A DNA stretch of 35,964 bases, from NCBI GenBank assembly GCA_945915085.1, contig CAMEET010000010.1, positions 1 through 35,964 of the forward strand, read 5' to 3'. How positions within the stretch are numbered: the first letter of the stretch is position 1; the number at the start of each line of letters is the position of its first letter. Below the pieces are notes generated by a model. It worked only from the letters and a program-made list of their open reading frames with translations, made no database searches and was not told where the DNA came from. The translations under genes were made by a program, and so were the position numbers. This DNA is from an uncultured Treponema sp. GTDB taxonomy: Bacteria > Spirochaetota > Spirochaetia > Treponematales > Treponemataceae. Shown here in pieces: positions 1-7,093 of the stretch.

Positions 1-1159
1 AACTTCTTTGAAGCATTTTGGGATTTTCCTGTTTTAAATTTCCGCCAAAACTTTCCACAAGTTGAGAAACTGCAAAAATCAAATCTACAAGAATATATGA
101 AGAAAAAACTTTACTTTGCGATGTATTATTTCTGATAAGCTCCAAAGATTCTTCAACAATCGCAGAAATGTCAGATTTTCCAGCATATTTTATGCGCTCT
201 ACTAAAGGATTATTCTGATTTATATTTAAAAACTCAATGTCTTTTTCATCAACATCATCAGAACTAAGAATGACGCTTTTGTTTTCAAATCTTGTAGCAT
301 TTAAAATCTTTTTTGCATCTTCATAAGACGAAGGAATTTCTGAAAGCGAAAAAACAGTTTTTCCAATTGCTGTCACGACCGAACAGTTTTGATTTTTCGT
401 AACTATGTGTTCAATCGTTTCTGCAATGTGATAAGTATTTTCTTCAAGTTCTGCAAGTTCATCCGCTTTGACAATTGTTATAAGCCTATCAGTTTTATAG
501 AAAAAATTGAGTGTATGAGTCCAAACGGAAGAATAAGAATTCACAAGAGAACATGCCTTTTGAAAATCAGTTTTATCATCATCATTTTGACTTTCAATTC
601 TGCTGATTATAATTCTGTAAAGCAAAGCTGAAATTTCAATGCCGCTTTGTCTGGCTTTTTCATCAATTTCATCATGATTTATTACACCGTGAATCAAATC
701 TATCAAAAATTCTTTTTGGATAATTTTGTTTTTTGACTCCAATTCCTGTTTCATTTTTGTGATGTCCGAAAGCTGCGCCCGTTCTCTGTCGATTTGGAGA
801 GAAACTTTTTTCAAGCTTTCAATCACTTCGTTGGCTGTAAAAGGTTTTAAAAGATAATCTTCCACTCCAATAGAAATAGCTTTTTTTGCATAATCAAATT
901 CGTCATGCCCCGAAAGAATGATAATTTTTATCCATGGTTGGATTTTTTTGATGGCACTGGAAAGTTCAAGTCCGTCCATAAAAGGCATTTTTACATCTGT
1001 AATCAAAATGTCTGGCTTAATTTCCTGCATCATAGAAAGTGCAATCTCGCCATCAGTTGCTTCGCCCACAAAATTTAATCCGATAGATTCCCAGTCTATT
1101 TTAGACCTGATACCTTCAAGAAGGATAGGTTCATCATCTACCAAAAAAACACTGTACAT
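1..1159 (-). CDS. Response regulator, YesN/AraC type (C-terminus cut by window edge)
   Basis: This ORF is absent from the supplied track because it runs off the left edge; 386 codons are visible. Translation of the minus strand from ATG 1159 gives a receiver domain at residues 1-120: acidic pair VDDEP (D8, D9), phospho-acceptor D55 in LITDVKMP, and the conserved Lys in DYLLKPF. Residues 140-386 form the variable middle region usual for YesN-like regulators. The AraC-type DNA-binding domain expected at the C-terminus would lie outside the window, so it is inferred. The start is supported by AAGGCGG just upstream. It lies downstream of a YesM-type kinase in the same orientation and is almost certainly its partner, although a 306-bp gap holding a repeat element separates the two genes. 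Confidence 0.9.
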   Translation of the reverse strand, partial: MYSVFLVDDEPILLEGIRSKIDWESIGLNFVGEATDGEIALSMMQEIKPDILITDVKMPFMDGLELSSAIKKIQPWIKIIILSGHDEFDYAKKAISIGVEDYLLKPFTANEVIESLKKVSLQIDRERAQLSDITKMKQELESKNKIIQKEFLIDLIHGVINHDEIDEKARQSGIEISALLYRIIISRIESQNDDDKTDFQKACSLVNSYSSVWTHTLNFFYKTDRLITIVKADELAELEENTYHIAETIEHIVTKNQNCSVVTAIGKTVFSLSEIPSSYEDAKKILNATRFENKSVILSSDDVDEKDIEFLNINQNNPLVERIKYAGKSDISAIVEESLELIRNNTSQSKVFSSYILVDLIFAVSQLVESFGGNLKQENPKMLQRS

Positions 1160-1269
1160 TTTTCCGCCTTATTAATCACTAAAATAATTCTTCAGGTTTG
1201 GATTTTATTCGCGCCAACGTCAGTTGAATACCAAAACCAAAACAGATCAATTCCTACTCAGCTTGAATT

Positions 1270-1452
1270 AATTAGGTTCAATTTCGAGTATTTGATTTTC
1301 AAACCGTGGCAAGGATTGTAAGGGCTGGCGAAGCCAGTTCCGAAGCGGAGCGAAGGAATGAAGCGATAGCGTAACCCTGAAAAGCCTGATTTTTGCGAAG
1401 CAAAAAGCCACCCTAAAAATAAAAAATTCAAAACTCGACATTTGTCCTAATT
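1270..1452. repeat. Short element with terminal inverted repeats, copy A (MITE-like)
   Basis: This fills most of the 306-bp gap between the kinase and regulator genes. Its ends are imperfect inverted repeats: AATTAGGTTCAATTTCGAGT at 1270-1289 and ACTCGACATTTGTCCTAATT at 1433-1452. Internal blocks GTGGCAAGG and AAAAAGCCACCC recur, in the opposite orientation, in a second copy at 21782-21892. Copy A carries about 70 extra bases, a GC-rich purine-biased stretch at roughly 1320-1390. No ORF is present, so any mobility would have to be supplied in trans. The rest of 1160-1465 shows nothing I recognise. Confidence 0.7.
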
Positions 1453-1465
1453 ATAATCTAAAAAA

Positions 1466-2938
1466 TCAATTTTTAAAACATGGAATTGAAAACGAAATTG
1501 AAGTTCCTTCACCTTTGTTTGAAACAATTTCAATGCCCTGTGTATTTTCACCATAATACAATTTTAATTTTTTGTGAACATTATAAAGCCCATAAACAGA
1601 ATTTAATTTTTCAGAATTATCAGAACCTTCTGTCAGTTCTTTTTGCACCTGCAAAAGTCTTTCTTCTGTAAATCCAGCGCCATCATCTTTTACAGTAAAC
1701 CTGATGGATTTTTTCTGCTCATCTGCAAAATCTCCATAAACTAAAAGATAACCTCGACCTCGTTTATTTTTAATTCCATGATAAATTGCATTTTCTACAA
1801 GCGGTTGCAAAACAAGTTTGATGATTTTAAATTCCAGAATTTCAGGATTCACCATAATTTTATAATTCAAAATATCAGCATAGCGAATTTTTTGAATTGT
1901 CAAATAATTTGTAATGTGTTCCACTTCCTGAAAAACTGTAATCCATTCATGACCACGACTGAGTGAAATTCTCAAAAAATCAGAAAAAGCTTTTGTTATT
2001 TTCACAACATCATCAGTCTTACCTTCTTCTGCAAGCCACAAAATCGTATCAAAAGTATTATACAAAAAATGCGGCGTAATTTGAGCCTGTAAAGCTTTCA
2101 TTTCCGCTTTCTGGAAATTTTTTTCCTCTTCAATATTTTTTTTGATAAGCAAATCGATTTGACTTGCCATTTTGTTCATATTTTTGGCAAGCGGTTTAAG
2201 TTCTATAAAATCAGGTTCTGTCGTTCGCGCCAAAAGATTTCCTTCCGCAATCTGATTGGAAAAATTTTCCATATCAAGAAGCGAAGAATTAATATTTGAT
2301 GAAACAGAAATAAAACTTGATAAAGCAACAAAAATCGAAAACAAAACGATGATAAATTGCAAAACAGTCAAGATAATAGAAGATTTTTTAATAGAATTGT
2401 TCGTTTCATTTGCAATTTTTATTTCCGTCATGATAAAATCCTGCATTATTTCAGAAAAAAGTATTGTGATTGTCCTGATATCATCCAAAAATGCTTCATT
2501 TTCTTTTACAGAACTGCCATTTTTCATCTGTTCTTCCAATTTCTGAATATTTTTTGAAAGAGTCAAACAAGTTCGTGAAGCAACTTCAAGTTTTTCCTGA
2601 CTTGTGGAATCTAAAATATTGTTTTTCATTTCATTTATGCCAGTGGAAATGGTAGCTAGCAGATGATATTGACGGCCTTGTGAAAATTCCTTTCTTCCAC
2701 AGACAATATCCCAAAGTTCACTTGGAATTTCTTCTTTTGCAATCAGATTAATGTCATTTGCGGAACTTACGTTTGAAATAATTGAATCATATTTTCTTGT
2801 GTGAATATTCAATACCACAATCGAATAAATCGCAGGAATAATCATCAGAAAAATCAAAAATAAATAAGAATACTGCATTATTTTTTTTAAACTGATTTTA
2901 TTTGAAAACAGTTTTTCCTTAATAAAATGCATTTTCAA
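1466..2938 (-). CDS. Sensor histidine kinase, YesM/LytS-like (HAMP, His_kinase, HATPase)
   Basis: A 490-residue membrane kinase. There is a transmembrane segment near residues 20-45, an extracytoplasmic region of about 140 residues, and a second transmembrane segment near 187-210. A HAMP-like linker follows, then the His_kinase motif QITPHFLYNT with phospho-accepting H290. The ATPase domain shows an N-box (LVENAIYHG) and a G-box (DDGAGF). This architecture is typical of YesM kinases that phosphorylate YesN-type AraC regulators. The start is probably TTG at 2938, seven bases after GGAG; an ATG two codons later is the alternative. It lies 44 bp downstream of a sugar-binding protein gene, so the kinase probably reads the ligand state of that protein. 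Confidence 0.92.
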   Translation of the reverse strand: MKMHFIKEKLFSNKISLKKIMQYSYLFLIFLMIIPAIYSIVVLNIHTRKYDSIISNVSSANDINLIAKEEIPSELWDIVCGRKEFSQGRQYHLLATISTGINEMKNNILDSTSQEKLEVASRTCLTLSKNIQKLEEQMKNGSSVKENEAFLDDIRTITILFSEIMQDFIMTEIKIANETNNSIKKSSIILTVLQFIIVLFSIFVALSSFISVSSNINSSLLDMENFSNQIAEGNLLARTTEPDFIELKPLAKNMNKMASQIDLLIKKNIEEEKNFQKAEMKALQAQITPHFLYNTFDTILWLAEEGKTDDVVKITKAFSDFLRISLSRGHEWITVFQEVEHITNYLTIQKIRYADILNYKIMVNPEILEFKIIKLVLQPLVENAIYHGIKNKRGRGYLLVYGDFADEQKKSIRFTVKDDGAGFTEERLLQVQKELTEGSDNSEKLNSVYGLYNVHKKLKLYYGENTQGIEIVSNKGEGTSISFSIPCFKN

Positions 2939-2982
2939 TGTTCAACTCCATCTTTTTTTTAAGCAGATTCTCAAAATTAAAC

Positions 2983-3996
2983 CTAATATCCTCTTGGAAT
3001 GTATGAAGAAAAATCATCGTTTTCCGTAAAAACTTTTTCTTCCATATAAGTTACCCTTGGAATTTCTTTTTTTGCAGCAACTGCTTCCACAAGTTCCATC
3101 AAAACAGGTCCCAAATTAGGATTACATTCCACAACGCAGTTAATTTTTCCATTTACAAGAGCATCAATACACTCCTGCTCAGCATCAATCGAAATAATAA
3201 TCGGATAATCAGAAATATTGTTTTTTTCAAAAGATTCAAGAAGTCCAAGCGTCATAGGATCATTGTGAGAAAAAATTACATCAATAGGTTCACCATCCAA
3301 AAAAAGTCCATTATTCATTCCAAGAATTCTATCCATAATTTCTTTTCCCCTGGAACGCAGAAAATCACCGTCTTCTGAATGAATGATATTCAGTCTGCTG
3401 TCTTTTTGAATCATTTCCCGAAATCCACCTGCCCGCTCAATTGCAATTGAAGAATTTTCAGTGCCAGACAGTTCCAGAATATTAATTTTTTGTTTTTTCA
3501 TATTCTCAGTTTTTTGCAAAAGAAATTTTCCAGCAGCTTTTCCTTCTTCATATCCGTTTTCACCCAGAAAACCAGCGTAAAGCGAAGAATCCACATCAAT
3601 CTGACGGTCAATCACAATAACTGGAATGCCGGCTTCTTTTGCTTCCTGCAAAACATTATCCCAACCGTCACTCACAATCGGCACAAAAACTATGACATCA
3701 ACCTGATAAACAATAAACGACCGGATGGCTTTTAACTGATTACTCTGTTTCTGTTTTGCATCATCAAATAAAATTTTTATATTTTTCTCAGCCGCTGCTT
3801 CAAAAATTGATTCTGAATTCCTTATGCGCCAGGAGCTTTCCGTTCCAATCTGCGAAAAACCAACAATCAGGTTTTCTTTTTCAGGGATTTCTTCAATTCC
3901 TGCAGAAAGATTTTTATAAGTCAACAAAATGGAAATCAAAGCTGCAAGCACAACGAAACTGCACAAAACAATAAAAAATATTTTGATTCTTTTCAT
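2983..3996 (-). CDS. Membrane-anchored periplasmic sugar-binding protein (LacI-type fold, YtfQ-like)
   Basis: The ORF track starts at 4032, but the ATG at 3996 has GGGAG eight bases upstream and begins a normal signal/anchor (MKRIKIFF), giving 337 residues. A hydrophobic segment at residues 3-25 has no convincing lipobox, so the protein is probably tethered in the inner membrane facing the periplasm. VGFSQIGTESSWR and the later VIVIDRQ and ISIDAEQ blocks are typical of type I periplasmic binding proteins for galactofuranose/ribose-like sugars. No ABC permease or ATPase gene is adjacent; the neighbours are a kinase and a response regulator. It therefore looks like the sensory subunit of a three-component system rather than a transporter component. 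The exact sugar cannot be told from sequence. Confidence 0.87.
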   Translation of the reverse strand: MKRIKIFFIVLCSFVVLAALISILLTYKNLSAGIEEIPEKENLIVGFSQIGTESSWRIRNSESIFEAAAEKNIKILFDDAKQKQSNQLKAIRSFIVYQVDVIVFVPIVSDGWDNVLQEAKEAGIPVIVIDRQIDVDSSLYAGFLGENGYEEGKAAGKFLLQKTENMKKQKINILELSGTENSSIAIERAGGFREMIQKDSRLNIIHSEDGDFLRSRGKEIMDRILGMNNGLFLDGEPIDVIFSHNDPMTLGLLESFEKNNISDYPIIISIDAEQECIDALVNGKINCVVECNPNLGPVLMELVEAVAAKKEIPRVTYMEEKVFTENDDFSSYIPRGY

Positions 3997-4000
3997 AAAA

Positions 4001-4053
4001 CTCCCATAAAAAACTTCGCGTTTTCGACACACCTTGAATGGTAAACCAAGTTT
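4001..4053 (-). repeat. Leader repeat (AACGCGAAGTTTTTTAT-GGGAG ... AAACTTGG), copy 1
   Basis: Directly upstream of the sugar-binding protein start, and including its Shine-Dalgarno, the minus strand carries a 22-nt block ending in GGGAG. A CCAAGTTT block (plus strand) sits 23 nt further away. The same two blocks, 25 nt apart, occur upstream of the unrelated HAAS-domain gene at 21606-21659. The shared sequence could be a dispersed repeat or a common leader/operator. Confidence 0.55.
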
Positions 4054-4072
4054 TTAAACTTTCAAACTGATT

Positions 4073-4522
4073 TCAAATCAGTTTTTCCAACAAGGCAGTA
4101 CAACCTTCAAGAACATCATGATAAGTCTGCCCAAAATTGCCAGTATACCACGGATCAGCTATATCCCTCGATTTTCCAGCAAATTCAAGAAGCAGTTTTA
4201 TTTTGTCCGCAGGATCATTATCCCATTTTCTTTTCATATAATAGACATTTTCTTCGTCCATTGCGATTAAAAAGTCGTAAAAACTATAATCATCTTTTGT
4301 AATCTGTCTCGCATGCCTTTTTGAAAAAGGAATGTTATTTTGAATTAAAATCTGTCTTGTGCCATAATGAATGTCATTTCCGATTTCTTCAGTACTAGTC
4401 GCCGCAGATTCAATCAAAAAATCATTTTCTTTTCCAGCTTTTTTCACCAGTGCTTTCATCACAAATTCAGCCATAGGTGAGCGACAAATATTTCCATGAC
4501 ATACAAATAAAATTTTTACCAA
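4073..4522 (-). CDS. Low-molecular-weight protein tyrosine phosphatase
   Basis: A 149-residue cytoplasmic phosphatase of the LMW-PTP family. The P-loop CHGNICRS (C-x5-R-S) is at residues 9-16, and the general-acid aspartate lies in the late motif IADPWYTGNF. The family's normal length is about 150 residues. Translation starts at TTG 4522, eight bases after AGGGAG; no in-frame ATG near it keeps the P-loop intact. It is the first gene of the leftward cluster and is followed 76 bp later by the sugar-binding protein. Whether it acts on that signalling system is unknown. Arsenate reductases share the fold, but the DPWY motif favours a phosphatase. Confidence 0.9.
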   Translation of the reverse strand: MVKILFVCHGNICRSPMAEFVMKALVKKAGKENDFLIESAATSTEEIGNDIHYGTRQILIQNNIPFSKRHARQITKDDYSFYDFLIAMDEENVYYMKRKWDNDPADKIKLLLEFAGKSRDIADPWYTGNFGQTYHDVLEGCTALLEKLI

Positions 4523-4600
4523 TTTTTTCTCCCTTTTTACCCCAAAAAATCTTCCATAAATAAAAGTGATTCATCCGCGACAAGCAGACAGAAAAATAAA

Positions 4601-4620
4601 GGAGTTTTTCTAGAAACTCC
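4601..4620 (-). promoter_or_regulatory. Terminator-like hairpin in the phosphatase operon leader
   Basis: On the minus strand GGAGTTT-CTAGAA-AAACTCC forms a perfect 7-bp stem followed by TTTATTTTT. It lies between the predicted promoter (4637-4665) and the phosphatase start (4522), within a leader of about 100 nt. The position fits an attenuator or mRNA-processing structure. No ligand-binding or antiterminator fold was identified. Confidence 0.45.
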
Positions 4621-4636
4621 AAATTCATTCAAAATT

Positions 4637-4665
4637 ATTATAGTATAAAATTTTCCAATTCGCAA
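4637..4665 (-). promoter_or_regulatory. Sigma-70-type promoter for the phosphatase/sensor operon
   Basis: Minus strand: -35 TTGCGA (4660-4665), 17-nt spacer, perfect -10 TATAAT (4637-4642). The predicted start near 4630 gives a leader of about 108 nt that includes the 4601-4620 hairpin. Confidence 0.6.
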
Positions 4666-4682
4666 ATTTTGATTTTGTAAGC

Positions 4683-4835
4683 AAGGTCTATCCCTCTTTT
4701 TATAGCTTTTTTTCAAGGAGGGGAAAGCCTTCCCCTCGCTCCAGCCACAAGTCGCTTCACTTCGTTTCGCTTTGTTGTGTCTTCCGCTACCCCTTCTCCT
4801 GGGGGAGACTCCCCCAAACCCCCCATTTTTTTTGT
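4683..4835. repeat. GC-rich palindromic repeat block (relative of the AGGTCTGTCCCTG element)
   Basis: It begins with AAGGTCTATCCCTC, a variant of the motif seen at 15006-15018 and 23164-23176. It contains an 8-bp perfect hairpin GAGGGGAA-AGCC-TTCCCCTC (4718-4737), a C/T-rich run, and GGGGGA-GAC-TCCCCC (4801-4815). Base composition is very unlike the A/T-rich flanks. Confidence 0.5.
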
Positions 4836-4931
4836 CACCACTGATTATGCTGCTAAAAATTTTCCACCATTTTTTTTCAGAATTTCATTTTTTTTTATTA
4901 CAAATCCTAAATTATATGTTATAATTAATCA

Positions 4932-4955
4932 TTATATTGTTGAAAGACAATATAA
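4932..4955. promoter_or_regulatory. A/T-rich dyad upstream of the chemoreceptor gene
   Basis: TTATATTGT-TGAAAG-ACAATATAA is a perfect 9-bp inverted repeat about 100 bp before the chemoreceptor start. It could be an operator; no binding protein can be named. Confidence 0.35.
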
Positions 4956-5052
4956 GAAAAGTTTGCCTAGCGGACTTATTCTGTTTTGTGGTTTTCACAA
5001 ATACCGTAAAAGATTTTAGTCAAAATGATTATCATCTTTAAAGGGAGTTTTT

Positions 5053-6930
5053 ATGCAGCAGGATGTAAAAACTAATAAAACTTTATCTTGGTATGTTTAT
5101 TTTACTCTTGTAATGATTTTTATTTCACCAATTTTGCTTTATGAATTACTTGGCATTGCTACAGGCATGGTTACTCGTGGTGAATATATGGAAGTATTAA
5201 AACAACCTTTAAATTTGGTTGTTTTCCTTTTAGCTATTGCTGTTTCTGTTTTCGCATGTTTATTTTTGAAAAAATTGGTTGCAAATTATAATAATAATGA
5301 AGTTTCTGTCGCTGACGCAAATAGGAAATTCAGAATATTTGCTAATATAAATATCATCACAGCTTTGATTCTTGGAATTTTGCAGGGTTTAGTAAACTGC
5401 GTTGCAATATTAAAAGGTGCTGTTGAGTTTTCAGCATTTGAAGGTGAAACACCTTTTGTTGCAGTATTCTGTTATTCTCTTGCAGTTGTATTTTGTTTTT
5501 CTCTTTTATTTTATGTTTTAAACATCAGATTTATGGAAAAACAACTCAGTTACATTCCATTTTCAAAAGAAGAAATCACTATGAGTGTTACAAAACGTAA
5601 TATTCTGACGCTTCTTTTTGCTTTATCTGGTGTTCTTCTTTTGTTGATTTGTATTATTCTTGTTCCAAGAAATCTGGAAAATGGAGTTGCAAGCCTCACT
5701 AGAAAATTCTATCCGCTTTCTATTTATGCTATTGTATACTTTGCAATAATTGAATTATCTTTGGTTACTGATGTAAAGGACTGTTTGAATAATATAGAGG
5801 AACTTTCAGATTCGTTAACAAAAAAAGATTATTCAATCAGTAACGGATTGCCTACAAACAGAAGTGAACTTGGTGTTATTATTCAGGAAATGAATTTTCT
5901 TAAACAGGAAACTGCTGATGTTCTTAATATGATTAATAAATCAACCCTTTCAACTGTAAAACAGTCTGAAGACCTTGTTGCAAACATGGCTACTACAAAA
6001 AACAATGTTTCCAATATTGCACAGGCTTTGGAAAATGTCAGACAGGAAATGAAAAACCAGTCTGAAGGCGTGCAGGAATCAAGTTCATCAGCTGAACAGA
6101 TTATGGGAAATATCCGTTCTTTGAATGCGGCTATTGAAACTCAGGCAACTGGCGTTACAGAATCTTCTGCTGCTGTAGAAGAAATGGTTGCAAATATCGC
6201 AAGTGTTACCCAGATTCTTGAAAAAAATAATGAAGCAGTTTCTTTACTTACTGAAGCTGCTGATCAGGGACAAAAACAGGTTCAGGCTGCTGTTGCAACT
6301 GCTGACAGTGTATTAAAACAATCTGCCGGAATTTTGCAGGCTTCAAGTGTAATTCAAAACATTTCAAGTCAGACAAACCTTCTGGCTATGAACGCTGCAA
6401 TCGAATCTGCTCATGCTGGTGAAGCAGGAAAAGGTTTTGCGGTTGTTGCTGAAGAAATTCGTAAACTTGCAGAACAGTCTGGAGCTCAAAGTAAAGCAAT
6501 TGATTTGAATCTCAAAGAACTTTCTGAAGCCATTTCAAAAATCACTTCAGATATTAAACAGGTTCAGTCTGCATTTACAAACATCTACGAACTTTCTCAA
6601 AAAGTTCACAGTCAGGAAACTGTCATTTCAAATGCAATGGAAGAACAAAATGCTGGAAATCAGCAGGTTTTGGAAGCTATGCGTGCCATCAGTGATTCTA
6701 CTTCGGCAGTAAAATCTGGTTCAACTGATATGTTAACTGGCGGTTGGAAAGTTGTAAAAGAAATGAAAAAACTTACTGAAATTACAGACAAAATCAACAG
6801 CAGTATGGCCGAAATTCAAAATTATTCTTCAAGTATTTCTGATGCAATCACTATTACAACTGCATCTACAAATAATACAAAAGAAAGTCTTGAAAAATTG
6901 ATGAAAGAAATCTCTGCTTTCAAACTCTAA
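5053..6930 (+). CDS. Methyl-accepting chemotaxis protein with six-TM N-terminal domain
   Basis: A 625-residue chemoreceptor that would signal to CheA/CheW at the inner membrane. The N-terminal 240 residues hold about six hydrophobic segments with only short loops, so there is no large periplasmic ligand domain. The stimulus is probably sensed within or near the membrane. A HAMP-like stretch follows near 240-290, then long coiled-coil helices rich in Q, E and S. The signalling tip spans residues 433-476 with the conserved core [22 protein letters not shown]. The start is set by AAAGGGAG eight bases before ATG 5053. It appears monocistronic, with a dyad upstream and a good terminator just after the stop. 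No che genes are nearby. Confidence 0.95.
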   Translation: MQQDVKTNKTLSWYVYFTLVMIFISPILLYELLGIATGMVTRGEYMEVLKQPLNLVVFLLAIAVSVFACLFLKKLVANYNNNEVSVADANRKFRIFANINIITALILGILQGLVNCVAILKGAVEFSAFEGETPFVAVFCYSLAVVFCFSLLFYVLNIRFMEKQLSYIPFSKEEITMSVTKRNILTLLFALSGVLLLLICIILVPRNLENGVASLTRKFYPLSIYAIVYFAIIELSLVTDVKDCLNNIEELSDSLTKKDYSISNGLPTNRSELGVIIQEMNFLKQETADVLNMINKSTLSTVKQSEDLVANMATTKNNVSNIAQALENVRQEMKNQSEGVQESSSSAEQIMGNIRSLNAAIETQATGVTESSAAVEEMVANIASVTQILEKNNEAVSLLTEAADQGQKQVQAAVATADSVLKQSAGILQASSVIQNISSQTNLLAMNAAIESAHAGEAGKGFAVVAEEIRKLAEQSGAQSKAIDLNLKELSEAISKITSDIKQVQSAFTNIYELSQKVHSQETVISNAMEEQNAGNQQVLEAMRAISDSTSAVKSGSTDMLTGGWKVVKEMKKLTEITDKINSSMAEIQNYSSSISDAITITTASTNNTKESLEKLMKEISAFKL

Positions 6931-6951
6931 TTTCATTCTTTGATTATTTTC

Positions 6952-6984
6952 AGCACGGTGTTTTTATGCATCGTGCTTTTTTTT
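6952..6984 (+). terminator. Rho-independent terminator after the chemoreceptor gene
   Basis: AGCACGGTG and CATCGTGCT pair as a 9-bp stem with one G-U pair and an 8-nt loop, followed by eight T residues. It begins 21 bp after the stop codon. Confidence 0.88.
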
Positions 6985-7093
6985 ACAAAATTGATGTTTT
7001 TTTTGGGAGGTTTTGCGCACTTCGCCGATTAACTACGGTGAACTCCAATCCTTGCCACAATTTAAACCTGATTTTTTCTGAAAGAGGTATAAA

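Larger units (their letters stand above)
4523..5052. other. Divergent intergenic region (530 bp)
   Basis: It lies between the leftward phosphatase operon and the rightward chemoreceptor. It contains the operon promoter, a leader hairpin, a GC-rich repeat block with several strong hairpins, and an A/T-rich dyad near the chemoreceptor. The track ORF 4777..5019 is low-complexity and arises from the repeat; I do not consider it a gene. Confidence 0.7.

Noticed and set aside
389-1175. Plus-strand ORFs 389..631 and 918..1175
   Set aside because: They are antisense to the clear receiver-domain gene on the minus strand, which was missing from the track only because it runs off the window.
4777-5019. 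Plus-strand ORF of 80 residues before the chemoreceptor
   Set aside because: Its start lies in a GC-rich repeat block, the sequence is low-complexity, and no Shine-Dalgarno or domain supports it.
5024-5036. AATGATTATCATC, resembling a Fur box half
   Set aside because: Only about half of the Fur consensus is present and no iron-related gene is adjacent.
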